DNA of 64,000 nt, from assembly GCA_016647705.1 (NCBI GenBank), contig CM028333.1:10180616-10244615 (forward strand), in the 5' to 3' direction. Shown here piece by piece: positions 59,289-64,000 of this stretch. This DNA is from Eucommia ulmoides. Taxonomy: Eukaryota; Streptophyta; Magnoliopsida; Garryales; Eucommiaceae. Within the stretch, counting starts at the first letter, position 1; each line of letters starts with the position of its first letter. A program made the position numbers and the translations under genes. The notes below the pieces were generated by a model. That model saw only the letters and a program-made list of their open reading frames with translations. It made no database searches and was not told where the DNA came from.

Positions 59289-59711
59289 GGCAAGTACTTG
59301 GTGAATGTTAGTAGCCACATAACTGGTCAGCATGTCGTCGCATTAAGGGGGCTAATTAGAACTAGAAGAGACAACTAGTATAGTGGTTTTGCAGAGATAG
59401 AGTTGGTATGCGGCGACACTTTACTGGAGTGTCAAACAAGTGTTGGCATACAAAGTATTTGCCAAGGCCTTTTTATGTTGCAGGAAACAATGTTCACAAA
59501 TTATGTAATTTATTGTGACTATAAGGCTTCTATTGAGAATGTGATAAACACTTGTACATTTGCAAAAATCCTAAACGAGATAGGCAACACGGTGAAGTAC
59601 TTACCGAAATTGATGAACAACTTGGCAGTTAGGATGGCTTCAAAGGGTTGGGATTATTTATTTGAATTTAATGAGTTTGAAGAATTTCCTGATGGTATAT
59701 TCACGGAATAA
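59289..59711 (+). pseudogene. Exon-like open region of unknown function
   Basis: After a pyrimidine tract and TTTTTTTTGCAG (a good splice acceptor at 59278-59289), one frame stays open for about 140 codons except for a single TAG at 59376. It includes GQHVVALRGLIRTRRDN, FAEIELVCGDTLLECQ, YVIYCDYKASIENVINTC, LNEIGNTVKYLPKLMNNL and GWDYLFEFNEFEEFP, ending at TAA (59709-59711). The amino-acid composition is protein-like. I do not recognise the domain. An (AT)n array (59186-59240) lies just upstream, in the would-be intron. Confidence 0.4.
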
Positions 59712-60021
59712 CTAACTGCCCTTGAAGATATTCGAACACGAAGGTTTGTTGATCCATCTGTATAACAAACTTTATTTCAAACTCGTACTTTCTAGTAGCT
59801 GTGTTTGTAATGGACTATGTGTTTTTTTCTATGTATTGTCCTAGTATTTTAAACATTTATTATCGTATGTTTGTTTTTCAAATTTAAATAAAGACAAGAA
59901 GTATGTTGTTTGGTAGAAGTACCGTTATGATAATTTACTGTAGAAACAATAGATTAGATTTAAAAAGAAATACATGATTAAACTGTAATTTACTAATGCC
60001 AAAACATTATACATTACTCTC

Positions 60022-60404
60022 ATCATTAGATATTTCAATATCTAATTGATATTCAGGTTCCCTTGAGAATCTCATGTAAGTATACGCTTCGCCTACCAAA
60101 CCTTCTTTGAGATGCTCACATGCAGTCATTTGAAGCTCGTGTTGATGAATTCGAATTAGCATTCAGTTATTTTCTTCGTGGTAGATATGCAACGCCATCT
60201 GAATATCTTGTGGCATGTCTATTGGCATTGTTCGAGCCAATTGACGTACTATTAGAATATTATGTTACCGGTATCTGTCCACCATTACCCGTGTTTGGTT
60301 CACGCAATAAGTGTATACTTCCTGCATTCTTGCTACTCACTGTGAAGAGCAACGAACTCTTGGATCTAAAGAGTATGAGAATTCATCTTCCAAAAAGCCA
60401 GTAA
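60022..60404 (-). pseudogene. Possible minus-strand gene remnant of unknown function
   Basis: Read on the minus strand, a mostly open frame gives QEVYTYCVNQTRVMVDRYR, LARTMPIDMPQDIQMALHIY, HEENN and LVGEAYTYMRFSREPEYQLD..ISNDESNV before a stop at about 60022, with three internal stops. The plus strand also has a 94-codon ORF (60120-60404). The minus frame looks more protein-like and extends further, but this is a judgement. No family recognised. Confidence 0.3.
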
Positions 60405-60699
60405 CATCTCATTAAACAATACAAATCTCCTACCTTGTACATTTTTTATTTGTTGGAAACAATATATGAAAATTTTGAACTTTGATTTAAGGTGTGTTTT
60501 AAGTGATTACAATTGATATAAAGTCTCATGTATATATACACACATATGTGGATATAAATAATGAACTGAATGCTCCAATCAATCACAGTAAAGTTGTTTT
60601 CTCAATCCCCACTAATACCACTATAAAAGTTGAACTGATTTGTCAAATCAGTTATGATAATGGTTGTACCGATGACAAGGCTGAAAAAGACTAAGAAAG

Positions 60700-61520
60700 C
60701 CTGATAAAGGATAGAAAAGGTTGACAAGTGCTAACAAAGCTTGAAAAAAGATGAACACTGCTGACAAATGATGAAGAAGGCTGAATAACCATGCCCTAAG
60801 ATGTCAATCAACAGTTAGAAAAAGATTATAAAGGCATCTCTAAAAAAGTTGTTCAAAGGCTGAATAAGCATACCCTGAAACGTGAATCAACAGTGAAAAA
60901 ACATGTAATTTAAATACATAATTATAACCATTATAAATATATATTAATAATAAATTTATTAAATAAAATAATATAATTTATATATAATAAAACATTTAAT
61001 TTTAAATTATTTTATTGAAATAGGTATAGGCATAGACATAGGTAAGATTTAAATGCATTATAAAATAATTTAAAATTAAATTATTTTATAATGCATTTAA
61101 ATCTTACCTATGCCTATGTCTTTACCTATACCTATACCTATACCTTGTTTATATCATGTCTGCATTGGGAAAAGAATCTTTCAAATTGATAGGTCAGATT
61201 ACTTTCCACTTCAACTCTGAAAACGTTGTTCAAAACATTGCTGACAAAGGCTGAAGAAACATGCCCCGAAACGTCAATCAACAATGCAAAAAGACTGTAA
61301 AGGGATCTCTAAAAAAGTTGTTCAAAACTCTGTTGACAAAGACTGAAGAAGTATGACCCGAAACGTCAATCAACAGTGAAAAAAGGTTGTAAAAGTATCT
61401 CTTAAAAAATTAATCAAAGCAATGTTGTCCACACTGAAAAAGTTTACCACGAAATGTCAATCACCATTGTAAAAGATTGCTTTGAAATGTCAATCAACCA
61501 TCACAAAATCTTGAGACCTC
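60700..61520 (+). repeat. Diverged tandem repeats of about 95 bp with an embedded palindrome
   Basis: Units share GCTGAAKAA-CATRCCC-GAAACGTCAATCAACAGT-AAAAA, GGTTGTAAAGGYATCTCTAAAAAAGTTGTTCAAA and GCTGACAAAGRCTGA. Clear units start at about 60780, 60860, 61230, 61320 and 61410. The array is broken at 60905-61190 by an AT-rich segment containing a long palindrome. Confidence 0.65.
61037..61112. repeat. Perfect inverted repeat, 36-bp arms
   Basis: The left arm CATAGGTAAGATTTAAATGC... (61037-61072) and its exact reverse complement (61077-61112) are separated by AAAT. Imperfect pairing continues outward through TAGGTATAGGCATAG and CTATGCC..TACCTATACCTA to about 61016 and 61140. It could form a long RNA hairpin if transcribed. 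Confidence 0.9.
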
Positions 61521-61592
61521 TCAATCATCCCTTACACATGCTATTATAAAAACTAAGTTTTGACAAAAACTCTTCATCCTATAATTTTCGTG

Positions 61593-62067
61593 ATGTCTTC
61601 AAATATTAATTTAAGTGAGTAAAGCTCATATGGTATTTCAAGTGAGGAAAACTCATATGGAGTTTGGGGTCGACCTAGACCTTGGGATCACTATAGATGT
61701 TGGGTTCTACAACCTTATTATGATGACTACTTGCGTCGGTCTACACCAAGAATAGAAATACGGGACAAAAAAGTTTAACAACCTTGTATCTTGTTTGAGA
61801 GCTCTTAATGCACCAATTTCACATCGTCGAAGTCTTCAGATGCCCCGACAATGTCAAATTGATGACACAACCGAGATAAAAAATGCTATTATACGAATTC
61901 GCTTGGAGAATAATCGAATGTTATTGCGAAGAAAGTGATATTATCTACTCCAACTAGCCAATGAAATGATTGCCACAAGTAACAGAGTACTCTCTCTAAA
62001 TGAATACCATAACGTGGTAACTAACAAGGATTATTTGTCTGAGAGATACATGTCCAATGAAGAATAA
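61593..62067 (+). pseudogene. Broken short gene of unknown function
   Basis: The ATG at 61593 starts MSSNINLSE, then a stop, then SYGISSEENSYGVWGRPRPWDHY..WVLQPYYDDYLRRSTPRIEIRD. A frameshift at an A-run (about 61768) follows, then FNNLVSCLRALNAPI, MPRQCQIDDTTEIKNAII, RLENNRMLLRRK, a stop, and YYLLQLANEMIATSNRVLSLN to TAA at 62065. About 157 codons in all. A TATAAAAA string lies about 45 bases upstream. No family recognised; the last third looks helical. Confidence 0.4.
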
Positions 62068-62446
62068 ATTTTTTTGGCTAGTTGTATTGTCTTTTTAAGT
62101 GTTTTCTTGTGACTATTTTCCTGATGTTATGTATTGTATTTCTTATGTATTGTCTTTGTTATGTGTTTTGTAATTTTCATCCTTTAACATGTTTGTTATG
62201 TATTGTCTTTATTATGAGTTTTTCAGTGATTATGTACTCTCTTAATACATATCTAAGGGATACATGTTTAATGATAAATAAATATGTATATACACGTATC
62301 GAATTTGGAGTTGAAAATACAACAAACATGTACAATAATGTACAAAGAAATGTATTTACTTATATTTCAGTTCAGTTCGGCCAAAAACTCAAGAAAAAAA
62401 AAACGTATTTACATTCCTATAATTAAACTATCAACTATATAACTAA

Positions 62447-64000
62447 CTATATACCGCAACTCTTACGTCGAACATTCTTCCGCCCTCGGCATTGAGCAAT
62501 AAGAGGTTGCTCAACCTTTTCATGAACCTGTGTAACCTATCCGAAATCCATAAACGACTGTTGCATTACCCCTAGGGTGGCATCCACGTCGTTCTCGAAC
62601 CACGACACTAGTGACACTTGTCTTTCCATCGCCGGAGTGACGAATAATTATGAGGGTCATGTACCTATCTCCAATGCATAATCTGAATACGAGTCATGCA
62701 TCTGGTACACGATAGACAACCTAACATCAGTACCCATGCCGTACATACTAGATGGCTCGACATCAGCACCCATGTCGTACGCTGTAGATGGTCCGGCATC
62801 ACCCACACTACCTAAACGGTAGGTGTCACAAGTTCATGGCTGAGGAACAGGCTGAGGAGAAGGCAAAGGAGATAGAGGAATGTCAGCTGGCACTTGGCAC
62901 GGTACCCGACGATACACTGCCACTGAACATATGTCGCGGACCACATGATAACTCTCGCGGTATGACTCAAGAGTTTCTGTCCATAGAGAAAGCTCACTCA
63001 AGCGCATCAGCTGCGATACATCCAGATCCTATGAACACATATGATCATTAAGTTAATACATGAATAATAACAAGATAATTAAACTTATATGAGTAAATAT
63101 ATGGTATACTCAATGTGATCATACATCTAAACGCGATCGTCCTCCTGTTGCCAGATAACCGAACTTAGGTCGATACCCCAGGTTGACCAAGAACCTTCGT
63201 GTGATATTCCAATGTCAACCCCTATCACTGCCTTGAATTCGCTCAAATCTGGTTCTTGATGTCTATTCTACGCAACTATATGTTGCTGGTGCTTCACAAT
63301 CCAGTCCATACCGTAGTTTCCTCACCAACTAGTATTGTGCAACTTCCTATCCATAATACACCGCTGAGGAATCTGTTGCCGATAACCAAACTGTTATAGC
63401 ACGAGCAGAGGATACATGTACTCAACGATTTCGTAACAGATGAGGGGCAGCATTGTCATCCATATATCTTCTCCCCATCTCTAGTATATGGAGGCAAAAT
63501 CGATATGAGATAGGGAATCCAAACGACCTGTCCAAAAAATATACAAATAAATAAATGAAAATTTCAATGTAAATAAATAACTGATCTTGTCATTCTGCAA
63601 CCGATTTAACTGATCATAATAGACCAGCAAAACATACATTGGCATATTTTCCAAATTAAATTCAAGGGTCTACCTGTACACCAAAAAAATAAGTCATAAG
63701 TTTGACTAAATATTAATAAATATTCATTACATGAGGATGAAATAAAAAAAATACTAATTACTTACCAGCAATCCCTAGGAGAGGCTAGGAACCAAAAGTC
63801 CTCAATCTCTAGTAGCCTGAATGATTCATTATAATCGGGGAGAGGGACAAGGGTCAGTCAAAGCCCAATACTCTAACAAAAATAGGCAGCCAGCTATGTT
63901 CTTCATTGTGCCCTTCAACGCCTTGCATAACTTGTGGTAAAGGACCGCTAGTGTCGCATTACCCCAACTATATTTGATAGGAGGTGTCAAGTCGCGGAGC
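62447..64000 (-). pseudogene. Plant mobile domain (PMD) gene remnant, 5' part outside the window
   Basis: From the right edge the minus strand shows YSWGNATLAVLYHKLCKALKG and IAGCLFLLEYWAL, the highly conserved PMD core (W..A.LA.LYR.LC...I.G...LL..W). It is followed by a 5' splice site GCTG|GTAAGT at about 63764. Later exons carry LVYYDQLNRLQNDK, WIPYLISILPPYTRDGE, IWMTMLPLICYEIVEYMYP and QFGYRQQIP, matching the region after the core. The tail ends GRKNVRRKSCGI and TAG (62447-62449). Several stops and a frameshift make it a pseudogene. PMD proteins occur both as host genes (MAIL1/MAIN type) and within transposons; this one lies in transposon-rich DNA and is probably of the latter kind. Confidence 0.75.

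Noticed and set aside
59289..59711. Possible endogenous viral sequence
   Set aside because: I could not match any viral domain with confidence; left as an unrecognised exon-like region.
60740..61500. Possible CRISPR-like array
   Set aside because: The units are diverged direct tandem repeats with no constant repeat/spacer alternation, in a plant nuclear context.

Overview
This is nuclear DNA of a flowering plant, most likely a eudicot. It is AT-rich and full of LTR retrotransposons, Helitrons, Harbinger and hAT elements and long microsatellites, and it carries a plastid DNA insert. One intact host gene is visible: a single-exon, signal-peptide-bearing, C-terminally membrane-anchored beta-propeller (NHL-type) protein at 24193-25278 on the minus strand. 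Everything else that codes is transposon-derived and mostly broken.

Left third (1-23933): a nested stack. The outer element is a degenerate Tat-lineage Ty3/gypsy retrotransposon. It has a 5' LTR at 1729-2526, gag, protease, reverse transcriptase, two RNase H domains, integrase, an antisense ORF with its own TATA box, a tandem-repeat tract and a split 3' LTR (about 13187-13290 and 23271-23933). Its gag zinc-knuckle region is interrupted by about 0.8 kb of plastid DNA pieced together from atpE, psbH and psaJ segments. Its 3' LTR is split by a non-autonomous LTR element (13291-23265, tRNA-Asp-type primer site, 5-bp target duplication). The 5' LTR of that element is in turn split by a Helitron (13358-17898). 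To the left lie a fragment of the same non-autonomous LTR family (1-413, reversed) and the 3' part of a second Tat copy (414-1728) carrying a hAT-type MITE.

Middle (23934-49260): the host gene, AT-rich spacer with ATGTTACATGTAACAT palindromes, a second Helitron of the same family (27041-30790), and a PIF/Harbinger element with both TIRs, TTA target duplications and both gene remnants (31590-36341). Then come a recent 335-bp tandem duplication, an unusual inverted composite of chromovirus-like LTR sequences (40439-45432), and two adjacent Tourist-like elements (47573-48609 and 48704-49258).

Right part (49260-64000): two direct 1241-bp-spaced copies of a TGTCACGACCCG-starting repeat with inverted flanks, a hAT-type non-autonomous element (54498-55449), a LINE 3' remnant (zinc finger plus RNase H), a cluster of gene-like but unrecognised broken ORFs (58.0-62.1 kb) with tandem repeats and a 76-bp near-perfect palindrome, and a plant-mobile-domain (PMD) pseudogene running off the right edge.

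I found no evidence of a cellular operon or defence system. The notable content is the architecture: the plastid mosaic inside gag, the promoter-equipped antisense ORF, the terminus-defined Helitron family, the inverted LTR composites and the unrecognised gene cluster. All similarity statements come from reading translations and repeats by eye; no database was searched.
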